A DNA stretch of 24,401 bases from a virus. Below are positions 5,390-12,196 of this stretch, piece by piece. The stretch covers positions 3,465 to 27,865 of IMG/VR virus record IMGVR_UViG_3300030329_002725; one strand, given 5' to 3'. Within the stretch, counting starts at the first letter, position 1. Every line of letters starts with the position of its first letter. The notes below the pieces were generated by a model. That model saw only the letters and a list, made by a program, of their open reading frames with translations. It was not told where the DNA came from and searched no databases. A program made the translations under genes and the position numbers.

Positions 5390-5788
5390 TTGAATAAACC
5401 TAAGACGTGTGTAATTGAAGGTAGAGTTGATATTAGAGATTTAGCAACAATCGCTAGATACCTGCAACTAGTTGGAAATCTACCACCATCTAAATCTGCT
5501 TTGATTAGTGAAGTAGTCGGAGCATTCGCAGATGTACTAGTTATGAATAAGTTAATTGACCAAACAACTGATACTATCAAGGGAGTACAAGAATTAGAGC
5601 GACTAGGATTTAGTATGGGAGGCGAATCAAGAAGTGGGCAACGAAATCGTAGAACATATTTAAAACAAATACAGAAAGAAACACTTGAGGCAGACCAAAT
5701 TAAAGGTCCTCAAATAGCAGTGGATAGTCCTGAAGCAAAAGAGGCTATGAAGATGTTTGAACAAATGCAACGAGACCAAAAGGATTAA
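5390..5788 (+). CDS. Putative ribbon-helix-helix-like phage protein
   Basis: The preferred start is TTG 5390, because AAAGAGG lies nine bases upstream; the frame can be extended to TTG 5345 without a ribosome site. From 5390 the product is 132 aa. Its N-terminal 45 residues have a strand (CVIEGRVD), a helix (IRDLATIARYLQLVG) and a second helix beginning PSKSALISEVVGAFADVL, an arrangement reminiscent of ribbon-helix-helix DNA-binding domains. The rest is charged and helical, ending in MKMFEQMQRDQKD. It is the last gene before a new promoter-like region. The family assignment is tentative. Confidence 0.6.
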   Translation: MNKPKTCVIEGRVDIRDLATIARYLQLVGNLPPSKSALISEVVGAFADVLVMNKLIDQTTDTIKGVQELERLGFSMGGESRSGQRNRRTYLKQIQKETLEADQIKGPQIAVDSPEAKEAMKMFEQMQRDQKD

Positions 5789-5811
5789 CGAGTCAATATA
5801 TTTTTAAAAAC

Positions 5812-5919
5812 TTGTTGCTTTATATTATATTTTATTCGTATATTATAATACAGAATTTTAATGCTTTTTGAAATACAGAATTAATGAGACGTACTCATTG
5901 ATTAACTAAAAACGAATAA
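5812..5919 (+). promoter_or_regulatory. Promoter-like region of the 5940 gene
   Basis: This very AT-rich stretch contains a TATAAT at 5844-5849, overlapped by TATATT at 5839-5844 lying 18 bases after TTGCTT (5815-5820). The -35 match is weak. The octamers TTATTCGT (5832-5839) and ACGAATAA (5912-5919) form an inverted repeat around the -10 candidates, and a perfect hairpin AATGAG-ACGTA-CTCATT lies at 5883-5899 in the leader. The strong ribosome site and downstream terminator imply a separate transcript. Confidence 0.45.
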
Positions 5920-5939
5920 CAAAGAAGGAGATACAAGTT

Positions 5940-6281
5940 ATGGCTAACGTATCAATCAAAGCAACAAAAAATGATAACACAGCTACTGTTGATTACGACT
6001 TCGGAGATGACGTAAACGCAGCTGTTGAATTATTTGGTGCTGATGTAGTTTTTGCAGGTTTCGTAAAATCTGCTACAATCACTGCTCAAGCTAATATGAG
6101 ACGACATTTAGAAGCAGGTGCAAGTGATGAAGACATCCAAGCTAAAATGGCTGATTGGAAACCAGGAGTTGTTACTAGAAGAACTAAAGACCCTGTTGGA
6201 GCAATCAAAAAGAAATTTGGTAGCATGGACGCTGAAGCACAAAAAGAGCTTATTAAGCATCTTAAAGCTTCATTGGGCTAA
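5940..6281 (+). CDS. Stand-alone phage protein, likely highly expressed
   Basis: This 113-aa protein is preceded by AAGGAG and followed by an intrinsic terminator, so it forms its own unit. It starts with strand-like repeats (VSIKATKNDNTATVDYDFGD). Then come FGADVVFAGFVKSATITAQA, a helix MRRHLEAGASDEDIQAKMADW, and a C-terminal helix KKKFGSMDAEAQKELIKHL that resembles the tail of the 2822 gene. Codons ending in C (AAC, GAC, TTC, ATC) are more frequent than in the surrounding genes, which suggests high expression. I do not know its function. Confidence 0.78.
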   Translation: MANVSIKATKNDNTATVDYDFGDDVNAAVELFGADVVFAGFVKSATITAQANMRRHLEAGASDEDIQAKMADWKPGVVTRRTKDPVGAIKKKFGSMDAEAQKELIKHLKASLG

Positions 6282-6353
6282 GACCAAATACGAAGAAAAG
6301 CAAAATGACAAAATAGGTTAAAGTGGTTATGTTTTTCTTGTCGGATGCAGAAT

Positions 6354-6380
6354 AGGGAGGTTTAATCGCCTCCCTCTTTT
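6354..6380 (+). terminator. Rho-independent terminator after the 5940 gene
   Basis: AGGGAGG (6354-6360) pairs with CCTCCCT (6369-6375) around an 8-base loop and is followed by CTTTT. It lies about 70 bases after the stop; the intervening sequence is AT-rich and without a gene. Confidence 0.82.
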
Positions 6381-6419
6381 GTGTGCTAATTACCACCACA
6401 TTCAACTAGGAGACAACTA

Positions 6420-6773
6420 ATGACAGATAGATTTAATAAGTTACACAATGACTTTAAAAAGCTAGTAATTTCATCAGGTGAAATACAACATGAGGAAGCT
6501 ACTTATTTAGGACTTTGTGAAACACTAGAAAACTCAGGTCCTGATTATGGACATGGGCAGATATACCAACTAACAAGAATAATATTGGATAAAGGTGTTC
6601 CAAGTGAGGAACGTCTTAGGTCATATAAATTACTAATACTTACAAGTTTAGGTTTATTGCAACATTTAGTTAAGAATGATGAAGTTGCAAAGATATTAAA
6701 TAGTGAAGAATTTAATTATAGCAAACAACTAAAGTTATGGGAGACTGAAGATGACAAAGATGGAAAGAACTAA
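6420..6773 (+). CDS. Helical phage protein of unknown function
   Basis: First gene of the long rightward operon, starting behind AGGAG at ATG 6420. The 117-aa product appears largely alpha-helical and soluble (FNKLHNDFKKLVISSGEI; SYKLLILTSLGLLQHLVKND) with an acidic/basic tail ETEDDKDGKN. It has no metal, nucleotide or membrane motif. It overlaps the next gene by 23 bp. No family is recognised. Confidence 0.7.
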   Translation: MTDRFNKLHNDFKKLVISSGEIQHEEATYLGLCETLENSGPDYGHGQIYQLTRIILDKGVPSEERLRSYKLLILTSLGLLQHLVKNDEVAKILNSEEFNYSKQLKLWETEDDKDGKN

Positions 6774-7128
6774 AGATGAGATTCAAGCACTCAAGTCATT
6801 AAGTAAATTAGGGTATAAGTTTTGTTTCACTTGTAAAAAGCCAACAGAGAAAGATAAGTGGAATTGGAAAGCTAATAAATGTATTAAATGTTCTAAATCA
6901 ATAGACGCATTTATAGCTTCAAAAACAAAGACAGCAGTTATAGAGAAACCTAACTTTGTTGTTGAAATACATTATAGTTATATTTCTAATATTATGAGAT
7001 TGAATATAAAATTCTATGAAAAGAGTAAAGTACACGAAGTTATGATAGAAGGACAATATGAAGATGTGTATGAGAAATTACAATGGGGACTAATAAATAC
7101 AGGTCAAGGCGATATTGAATGGCTTTAA
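6751..7128 (+). CDS. Zinc-ribbon-containing phage protein
   Basis: This 125-aa protein has a CxxC pair at residues 25-28 (CFTC) and a second at 44-47 (CIKC), the spacing of a zinc ribbon. A beta-rich C-terminal half follows (FVVEIHYSYISNIMRLNIKF). The start at ATG 6751 has GGGAG upstream; ATG 6760 is also possible. The ribbon suggests binding to nucleic acid or to a polymerase, but partners are unknown. It overlaps both neighbours, consistent with a coupled operon. Confidence 0.65.
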   Translation: MTKMERTKDEIQALKSLSKLGYKFCFTCKKPTEKDKWNWKANKCIKCSKSIDAFIASKTKTAVIEKPNFVVEIHYSYISNIMRLNIKFYEKSKVHEVMIEGQYEDVYEKLQWGLINTGQGDIEWL

Positions 7129-7283
7129 GAGAAATGACACAAGAACAATTAGTTAAACTATTAAAAAGAACACTTTGGGATTACAGACAATGTAATCTAC
7201 AATCAATAGCAGTAAGAGAACGGATAGCTAATGAAATGATGAGAGACATCACTTTGGCTATCGTAAAAGAACAAGACAAATAA
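7119..7283 (+). CDS. 54-residue helical protein
   Basis: The frame starts at ATG 7119, overlapping the previous gene by 10 bp, and ends at TAA 7281-7283 just before the next ribosome site (TAAGGAG). ATG 7134 is an alternative start. The product (MALREMTQEQLVKLLKRTLW, then DYRQCNLQSIAVRERIANEM and a short tail) is charged and helical, with no recognised domain. It fills the only gap in an otherwise continuous gene string, which supports it as coding. Confidence 0.6.
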   Translation: MALREMTQEQLVKLLKRTLWDYRQCNLQSIAVRERIANEMMRDITLAIVKEQDK

Positions 7284-7292
7284 GGAGAAATA

Positions 7293-7490
7293 ATGGACGT
7301 AATATACTATCAAACAATAGAATCTATAATTGGTGGATTCACAGCTTTAGCATTACTAATCACTCTTGGTTGGTTTGCATTAAAAGCTTGGAGAATGTGG
7401 CTTAGTCATCAACAACAAATCTACATTCAAAAGAGTATTGAAGGTAATGAATTGAAACATATGCAAGCTTATGAAAGGGGAGATAAATGA
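7293..7490 (+). CDS. 65-residue single-span membrane protein
   Basis: ATG 7293 follows AAGGAG. The first 11 residues are polar/acidic. A membrane helix follows at about 12-33 (IIGGFTALALLITLGWFALKAW), then a basic, Gln-rich cytoplasm-facing tail (RMWLSHQQQIYIQKSIEGNE). This is an Nout-Cin, type I holin-like or exclusion-protein-like topology, but neither function can be assigned. It ends in an ATGA overlap with the next gene. Confidence 0.62.
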   Translation: MDVIYYQTIESIIGGFTALALLITLGWFALKAWRMWLSHQQQIYIQKSIEGNELKHMQAYERGDK

Positions 7491-7780
7491 GCAAAGATTA
7501 TGATGTTAGTGCTGATATAGAAAGAGCAGGTGGTAAAGAGAATTGGGAGAACGAGGCTCGTATCGCTGACTTAACAATGACAATAGATGGTAAGCAGATG
7601 ATACTTGATGATTGGGAGAAATTACTTGCAGGTGCTTATTGGTTATTAAATAACTTTGGTAGGAGCGATTTCCTTCAGTTAGTAAATAAGTGGAAGAAAT
7701 CATATCTTGAATGGTATGATAATGAAGAGGCAGTAGATAGAATCATACAACAAATGATAGATAAGAAACGAGGTAAATAA
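7487..7780 (+). CDS. Acidic helical phage protein of unknown function
   Basis: A 97-aa product begins MSKDYDVSADIERAGGKENW behind GGGGAG. It is rich in Trp, Asp and Lys (DDWEKLLAGAYWLLNNFG; LVNKWKKSYLEWYDNEEAVD) and predicted helical. It is coupled to the membrane-protein gene upstream (ATGA) and to the ligase gene downstream (TAATG). No motif points to a function. Confidence 0.65.
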   Translation: MSKDYDVSADIERAGGKENWENEARIADLTMTIDGKQMILDDWEKLLAGAYWLLNNFGRSDFLQLVNKWKKSYLEWYDNEEAVDRIIQQMIDKKRGK

Positions 7781-8718
7781 TGGCTAGAAGTAAGCACATA
7801 ATGTTAGCTTACCCATACGACACAGGTAAGTTAGAAAGAATGAAACGTCCTTTTGTCGTACAACCTAAATTAGATGGTATAAGATGTATGACCTTTATAC
7901 ATGAAGGCGAGATAGTATTGACATCATCACAAGGAAATATTATTGAATCTGTACCTCATATTAATAAATCGTTGAAAGCTCTATTTAGTGTCGTTGATAG
8001 TACAAATGACATATGTGTACTAGATGGAGAGTTATATGTACACGGAATGAACTTTCAAGAGATAGTAAGTATATCAAAACGTACAAAAAACCTACACGAA
8101 GATTATCTTAAAATGGAATATCATATCTTTGATTGCATACATAATGAGCCTCTACCCCAATCTGCTCGTGTAAGTAGTCTGACTCATTTTTTAAAGAACA
8201 CTCCTCTTAAACATAAAAGGGTATTAAAATTAGTACCAAGTTACATATGTATGACTAAAGATGAGATTGCAGACTGCTTACACAAATGTATGCAACAAGG
8301 ATATGAAGGTGTTATCATTAGAGATAGAGATGCTATGTATAAAGGTGGGAGGTCGGTAAAGATGTTAAAGTACAAACCAACTAAATCTGATACATACACA
8401 GTCATTGGATATAATCAGGAAGTAGCAATCACAGGGCAACCTAAAGAAGCTATTGGTTCTTTTATATGTAAATGTGATAAGAGTGGGGAACTATTCAATG
8501 TAGGCACAGGACCTTATCTAACTAGACAAGCACGTGAAGATTGGTGGAATAAACGTAATGAACTTATGCTACATCAACATAGAGCTATTGTTAAATATCA
8601 AGAACTAACAAAAGATAGGAAGATACCGAGGTTTCCTGTGATAGTGGATTTGAAACATAAAAAACAAGATAGCTATGTTCAAAATATGAACAAAGCAGGA
8701 GAGAAAAATGACAAATAA
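7780..8718 (+). CDS. lig: ATP-dependent DNA ligase
   Basis: This enzyme would seal nicks using ATP through a lysine-AMP intermediate. In 312 aa the nucleotidyltransferase motifs are in order: motif I PKLDGIR (Lys30 nucleophile), motif III LDGELYV (81-87), motif IIIa HIFDCI (115-120), motif IV EGVIIRD (176-182) and motif V MLKYKP (195-200). An OB-fold-sized C-terminal part of about 110 residues follows. The length fits small phage/viral ligases with no extra domains. Its start shares a base with the previous stop. The 3' end carries palindrome copy 4 in frame and overlaps the next gene by 11 bp. It would join Okazaki fragments or repair products made by the polymerase downstream. Confidence 0.95.
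   Translation: MARSKHIMLAYPYDTGKLERMKRPFVVQPKLDGIRCMTFIHEGEIVLTSSQGNIIESVPHINKSLKALFSVVDSTNDICVLDGELYVHGMNFQEIVSISKRTKNLHEDYLKMEYHIFDCIHNEPLPQSARVSSLTHFLKNTPLKHKRVLKLVPSYICMTKDEIADCLHKCMQQGYEGVIIRDRDAMYKGGRSVKMLKYKPTKSDTYTVIGYNQEVAITGQPKEAIGSFICKCDKSGELFNVGTGPYLTRQAREDWWNKRNELMLHQHRAIVKYQELTKDRKIPRFPVIVDLKHKKQDSYVQNMNKAGEKNDK
8673..8696. repeat. Dispersed palindrome, copy 4
   Basis: CTATGTTCA, spacer AAATA, TGAACAAAGC. It lies inside the coding end of the ligase gene (encoding VQNMNKA) and immediately before the AGGAG site of the next gene. The arms differ at one position only, so it is one of the most regular copies. Confidence 0.75.
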
Positions 8719-9154
8719 AAATAAGGTGTTTGTAGTAAATAAAGGAGGGCACGACTTTACAGGTGCATTACATTTTGGAGAGATTGTATACCTATCTGAA
8801 GGTAGTTTAAATAGATATGCAGTTACCAATATGTACAGACAATTCGCTCCATTTCTTAGCGAAAGTATGCCGAATGACTATATACTTATAACAGGATTAA
8901 CAACAATGGCTTGTGTAGCTTGCAGTATGTTTGCTCATATACACGGAAGGTTAAATCTATTGTTATTTAAAAGTGGTAAGTATGCCGAAAGAAAAATAGT
9001 ACTAGACGAACTATTAAATGGTAAGCCATTCACTGATTTTGAAGAGATGGAAGAAGCAGATAGAGTAAAGAATATTATAGAAGAAAATGGAATAACAAAT
9101 CTAATGTTGGAAACGTATATAAGGAGTAATAATGAGCAAAAAGAAAATAGCTAA
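8708..9154 (+). CDS. Phage protein of unknown function
   Basis: This 148-aa protein starts behind AGGAGAG. It has an alternating alpha/beta pattern: a strand KVFVVNKGGHDF, a segment YILITGLTTMACVACSMFAH, a strand LNLLLFKSGKY, and a C-terminal helical part. The small hydrophobic GLTTMACVACSMFAH stretch could be a buried helix rather than a membrane span. The arrangement hints at a Rossmann-like fold, but I see no complete nucleotide-binding motif. Its position between ligase and nuclease genes suggests DNA metabolism. Confidence 0.68.
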   Translation: MTNKNKVFVVNKGGHDFTGALHFGEIVYLSEGSLNRYAVTNMYRQFAPFLSESMPNDYILITGLTTMACVACSMFAHIHGRLNLLLFKSGKYAERKIVLDELLNGKPFTDFEEMEEADRVKNIIEENGITNLMLETYIRSNNEQKENS

Positions 9155-10094
9155 TGTTATTGAGCAACACGTAACTCATGGAATTACAGATGCTAGTAAG
9201 TTACAATGCTTTATGGATTGCCCTCGTCAATACTTTTATAGGTATGTATTAGGTTGGTCGCATAGTGGCTCTAATATACATCTAATATTTGGTGAAGGTT
9301 GGCATAGAAGCATGGAGCATATATTAAGAGATGGGTATGGTACTGATTCTATAAGAGAGGCTTATGAAGTATGCCTTAAATATTATAGAGAACATTTTGA
9401 TGAAACAGAAGACCAAAAGTATTTCCCTAAAAGTCCTGAAGCTGTGATACCTGCATTGGTAGAATATTGTCATAGATACTCACAAGATGACTTTGAAGTA
9501 TTACATACTGAAGTTGCAGGTAAAGTACCTATTGATGAGAATAGGAATATGCACTTTAGATTAGATGCTGTATGTAAAGATGAAAAAGGTATCTATGTAT
9601 TGGAACATAAGACTGCTTCACGATTAACATCAACTTGGTCTAATCAATGGAGTCTAAGTATGCAAGTCAGTTTATATACTCATGCACTTCATATGATGTA
9701 TGACCCTAATGATGTTTATGGTGTTATAGTTAATGGTGTTATATTCCGTAAGAATGGTAATGATTACATACGAGTACCTGTACGTAAATCTCCTGAGATG
9801 ATGAAGGCTTGGTGGTGGAATGTACTACATTTTATGGATATGTTAGATTGGAACTTTGAGGAACTTGATAAGTGTACTGAAGATGATGAAGTGATGACTG
9901 CATTTCCAATGAATACTCAAAGTTGTACTAAGTACTTTGGTTGTATGTATCAGGACTTTTGTAAAATGTGGCCTAACCCATTGCAAAGAGCTGACGAGCC
10001 TCCTTTAGGATTTGTAATAGATAGGTGGAATCCTGCCGATAGAGATGAAGATAAAAAACAAGTTAATTTAGGAGATAAAGATGTCAAAAAGTAA
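9132..10094 (+). CDS. PD-(D/E)XK nuclease, RecB/Cas4-like with probable Fe-S cluster
   Basis: This 320-aa protein fits the PDDEXK_1 exonuclease family. An N-terminal segment contains SKLQCFMDCPRQYFYRY with C30. A His motif reads GEGWHRSME (H58). The active-site core is FRLDAV (D145) and VLEHKTAS (E158, K160), followed by the QxxxY motif MQVSLYTHAL (Q178, Y182). The C-terminus carries C265, C271 and C277 spaced C-x5-C-x5-C; together with C30 these could hold a 4Fe-4S cluster as in AddB and Cas4. It would resect DNA ends during recombination or replication. It sits upstream of a Sak4-like ATPase and an SSB-like gene, a common phage recombination set. The start overlaps the previous gene by 23 bp behind AAGGAG. 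Confidence 0.88.
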   Translation: MSKKKIANVIEQHVTHGITDASKLQCFMDCPRQYFYRYVLGWSHSGSNIHLIFGEGWHRSMEHILRDGYGTDSIREAYEVCLKYYREHFDETEDQKYFPKSPEAVIPALVEYCHRYSQDDFEVLHTEVAGKVPIDENRNMHFRLDAVCKDEKGIYVLEHKTASRLTSTWSNQWSLSMQVSLYTHALHMMYDPNDVYGVIVNGVIFRKNGNDYIRVPVRKSPEMMKAWWWNVLHFMDMLDWNFEELDKCTEDDEVMTAFPMNTQSCTKYFGCMYQDFCKMWPNPLQRADEPPLGFVIDRWNPADRDEDKKQVNLGDKDVKK

Positions 10095-10455
10095 ATGCCC
10101 TAGATGTAAGAAAGATGTACCTACAAAAGATTATGATTTAGTATATAACTTATGTAAAGATTGTGGAGGATTCAGTATACCTAATGACGTTACAAAGTCT
10201 AATCATAGTGATAAAGATTTAGAAGGGTATCCTTTCAACATGGCTAAGCAAAGTCGTTATAGTCAAAAGAGTCAACCTCATGAATGGTTAAATTTCTTTA
10301 ATGAATATTTTAAAAGATACAAGTGGGATGAATTATCTACAACTGCAATGACAGCTTATCATTTATTTTATATGATTCTATTAGATGATTATACTGAGAA
10401 GAGAGATAGAGAGCAGATGGAAAAAGAATATGGGAAGGAGAAGGACAATGGCTAA
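10081..10455 (+). CDS. Zinc-ribbon protein of unknown function
   Basis: The 124-aa protein opens with a zinc ribbon: CPRC (residues 6-9) and CKDC (25-28). A polar linker and a helical region follow (HEWLNFFNEYFKRYKWDELS; TAYHLFYMILLDDYTEKRD), then a charged tail. It overlaps the nuclease gene by 14 bp and the ATPase gene by 8 bp, so the three are probably made together and could act together. A role in DNA binding is plausible from the ribbon but not shown. Confidence 0.66.
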   Translation: MSKSKCPRCKKDVPTKDYDLVYNLCKDCGGFSIPNDVTKSNHSDKDLEGYPFNMAKQSRYSQKSQPHEWLNFFNEYFKRYKWDELSTTAMTAYHLFYMILLDDYTEKRDREQMEKEYGKEKDNG

Positions 10456-11242
10456 TGAAATAAACGTGAGCGAAGAAATACAAAAGCTTCGTAAACTATA
10501 TAAAGAGTCAAAAACTAGTGGAACATTCAACGCTATAGTATATGGAGATATCGGAACAGGTAAAACACACATCCTTAAAACCTGCCGACAACCCGTACTC
10601 GTGCATTCGTTTGACCCAGGTGGAACGAAGACTATTAGGGATGAGATAGAAACAGGTTCTGTTATCGCTGATACTAGGTATGAGAATGAAGACGCTAAAT
10701 CCCCAAGTGCATTTAGTTCTTGGGAGAAAGAGTTTGATAGATTAAGGAGGACTAAGTTCTTTGAGTCTATTGGAACTTTCGTAATTGATAGTGCGACTAC
10801 TTGGTCAGACGCTATGATGAATGAAATACTACGTAAGAATGGGAGGCAAGGAACTATACCTCAAATTCAAGACTACCTTGTACAACAAAATACAGTTAGA
10901 GATACAATAAAAGCATTTACTAATTTGCCTTGTGATTGTATACTAACAGGACATATCTCTTTAGATAAAGACGAGGTGTCAGGTAGAATGCATTCATCTA
11001 TTATGATTGCAGGTAAGAGTGCTATTAAAATGCCGTTACTGTTTGATGAGATATATGTAGCAGTTTCCAAACAAACAGCTAAGGGTGTAGAGTACAAACT
11101 AATAACTAGAAATGATGGTGTCTACAAAGCAAGGACTAGGCTTGGAAAAGGGGATATCTTTGAAACATATGAAGAACCTAATATCAAAGCATTACTTAAA
11201 AAGTCAGGATTGCCGAGTGATGATAAACCATTAATTAAGTAA
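10448..11242 (+). CDS. Sak4-like RecA-type ATPase (AAA_24)
   Basis: ATG 10448 was chosen over the longer frame from 10385 because GGAGAAGG lies just upstream and the overlap with the previous gene is then only 8 bp. The 264-aa protein has Walker A GDIGTGKT (33-40) and Walker B FVIDSATT (D114). A GHISL-type segment (LTGHISLDKDEVSG) and a single RecA-like ATPase core follow. This matches the AAA_24/Sak4 family of phage single-strand annealing/recombination ATPases, which usually lie beside an SSB gene, as here. It would act on single-stranded DNA made by the upstream nuclease. Confidence 0.88.
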   Translation: MANEINVSEEIQKLRKLYKESKTSGTFNAIVYGDIGTGKTHILKTCRQPVLVHSFDPGGTKTIRDEIETGSVIADTRYENEDAKSPSAFSSWEKEFDRLRRTKFFESIGTFVIDSATTWSDAMMNEILRKNGRQGTIPQIQDYLVQQNTVRDTIKAFTNLPCDCILTGHISLDKDEVSGRMHSSIMIAGKSAIKMPLLFDEIYVAVSKQTAKGVEYKLITRNDGVYKARTRLGKGDIFETYEEPNIKALLKKSGLPSDDKPLIK

Positions 11243-11265
11243 CCTAAAACGAAGGAGGTAGACTA

Positions 11266-11658
11266 ATGAGTCTATTACAATACAACCTAGACAACGTAAA
11301 AGAACTTGCGACTGTTCCTGAGGGAGAGTATGAAGTTCGTGTTGTCGCTGCTGAAATGAAAACCTCAGCAAAAACAGGAGGACAATATCTTAATATAAGA
11401 TTAGAGCTTCCATCTGAATCTGATTCAAAAGGTATCACACATATACTTATGTTACCTGCAGATGATGATGATGATAAAAGAAAAAATAGTCGACTAAGAG
11501 GATTGAAAACTTTTTACGAAGCATTCTCTATTGACTATGCCAACGGAGTAGAGACTGAAGATTTGGTCGGTGCTAATGGTTGGGCTCTTGTAGTTGAAGA
11601 AGATGGTGGAGAGTATGGTATCCAAAATCGTGTGAGAAGATTCGTACAAGGGAAGTAA
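11266..11658 (+). CDS. DUF669 family single-stranded-DNA-binding-like protein
   Basis: This 130-aa protein has the DUF669 (PF05037) pattern. An N-terminal segment reads VPEGEYEVRVVAAEMKTSAK. Then come GGQYLNIRLELP, a loop with an acidic run, a helix LRGLKTFYEAFSID, and WALVVEEDGGEYGIQNRVRR leading to a short basic tail. DUF669 proteins accompany Sak4-type ATPases and are thought to be OB-fold SSB analogues, so this is the likely SSB of the phage. GGAGG precedes ATG 11266. A structured RNA element lies directly downstream. Confidence 0.83.
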   Translation: MSLLQYNLDNVKELATVPEGEYEVRVVAAEMKTSAKTGGQYLNIRLELPSESDSKGITHILMLPADDDDDKRKNSRLRGLKTFYEAFSIDYANGVETEDLVGANGWALVVEEDGGEYGIQNRVRRFVQGK

Positions 11659-11670
11659 CTAAATAAAATA

Positions 11671-11743
11671 GAAAGGGAGGGACTCCTCACAACACGACTA
11701 CTATCGTGAAGAGCCTTGATAGTACCTCTTGTCTCTCCCTTTC
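11671..11743 (+). ncRNA. Putative structured RNA: three-way junction with kissing loops
   Basis: Manual folding gives P1 of 13 pairs, GAAAGGGAGGGAC (11671-11683) with GTCTCTCCCTTTC (11731-11743), including one G-U. Inside lie P2, CACGA (11693-11697) with TCGTG (11704-11708), and P3, AAGAG (11709-11713) with CTCTT (11726-11730). The P2 loop contains TACTA (11699-11703), complementary to TAGTA (11720-11724) in the P3 loop. An alternative pairs CTCCTCAC (11683-11690) with GTGAAGAG (11706-11713). It lies between the SSB-like and RHH-like genes, ending 6 bases before the latter's ribosome site. No U-run follows, so it is not a simple terminator. Family unknown. Confidence 0.55.
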
Positions 11744-11759
11744 ACAACCTAGGAGAAAA

Positions 11760-11984
11760 ATGGCTAACGATTGGAGACCTCGTCTATCAATTAATATAGA
11801 TGATGAGCAGTATAAGAAGTTACAAGCATTGATTCCTTGGGGTGTTAAAGGTCAGGTATTCGCAATAATAATAGATGACCTCATCAGACTATTAGAAACT
11901 CATGGCACTGAAGTATTGGGTGCTATATTACATAAAAAAGTATCACTAGAAGATTATTCTAGTTTAACTAAGAAGGAGAAATAA
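11760..11984 (+). CDS. Ribbon-helix-helix-like DNA-binding protein
   Basis: ATG 11760 follows AGGAG; the longer frame from 11706 would read through the RNA element and was rejected. The 74-aa protein starts with a strand (RPRLSINID), a helix (DEQYKKLQALIPWG) and a second helix opening with VKGQVFAIIIDDLIRLLE. This is the ribbon-helix-helix plan of Arc/MetJ-type repressors. It is a candidate operon regulator and could bind the dispersed palindromes or the 5' structure, though nothing in the sequence links them. It shares one base with the next gene (TAATG). Confidence 0.6.
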   Translation: MANDWRPRLSINIDDEQYKKLQALIPWGVKGQVFAIIIDDLIRLLETHGTEVLGAILHKKVSLEDYSSLTKKEK

Positions 11985-12196
11985 TGGCTACGATTGACAA
12001 CCTGAAGAAATCACTTAGTGAAATGAGTGATGAAGAATTAATGGAAGCACTTAAAGATGTTAGAAGTAAAAGAAGGACACCTGCCAAAGCGAAGAGCGCT
12101 AGGAAAAGTAAGAAGATTAATGTTAAAGGTCTTACTAAAAATATGAGCGCTGATGATGTTGCAAAACTATTAGCCGAATTGGGAGGAGATAAATGA
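11984..12196 (+). CDS. Small basic protein with two similar helical motifs
   Basis: The 70-aa protein has an N-terminal helix MSDEELMEALKDVRSKRR, a Lys/Arg/Ala-rich linker (TPAKAKSARKSKKINVKG), and a C-terminal helix NMSADDVAKLLAELG. The two helices share the pattern MS-acidic-acidic followed by leucines, suggesting an internal duplication. The linker could bind DNA. The start is TAATG-coupled behind AGGAG, and the end is ATGA-coupled to the ParB-methyltransferase gene, so it may be a partner of either flanking DNA-binding protein. No family is recognised. Confidence 0.6.
   Translation: MATIDNLKKSLSEMSDEELMEALKDVRSKRRTPAKAKSARKSKKINVKGLTKNMSADDVAKLLAELGGDK

Noticed and set aside
6118-6321. 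67-aa frame overlapping the 5940 gene
   Set aside because: It lies in another frame of a well-supported gene, has no ribosome site and runs into the region before the terminator.
8605-8829. Antisense frame across the ligase end
   Set aside because: It opposes two convincing genes, has no ribosome site and its composition looks like a shadow frame.
10385-10447. Extension of the Sak4-like ATPase to ATG 10385
   Set aside because: It would overlap the previous gene by 71 bp; ATG 10448 has GGAGAAGG and the family starts near there.
11706-11759. Extension of the RHH-like protein through the RNA element
   Set aside because: The first codons would lie inside the paired stem, and ATG 11760 has AGGAG.
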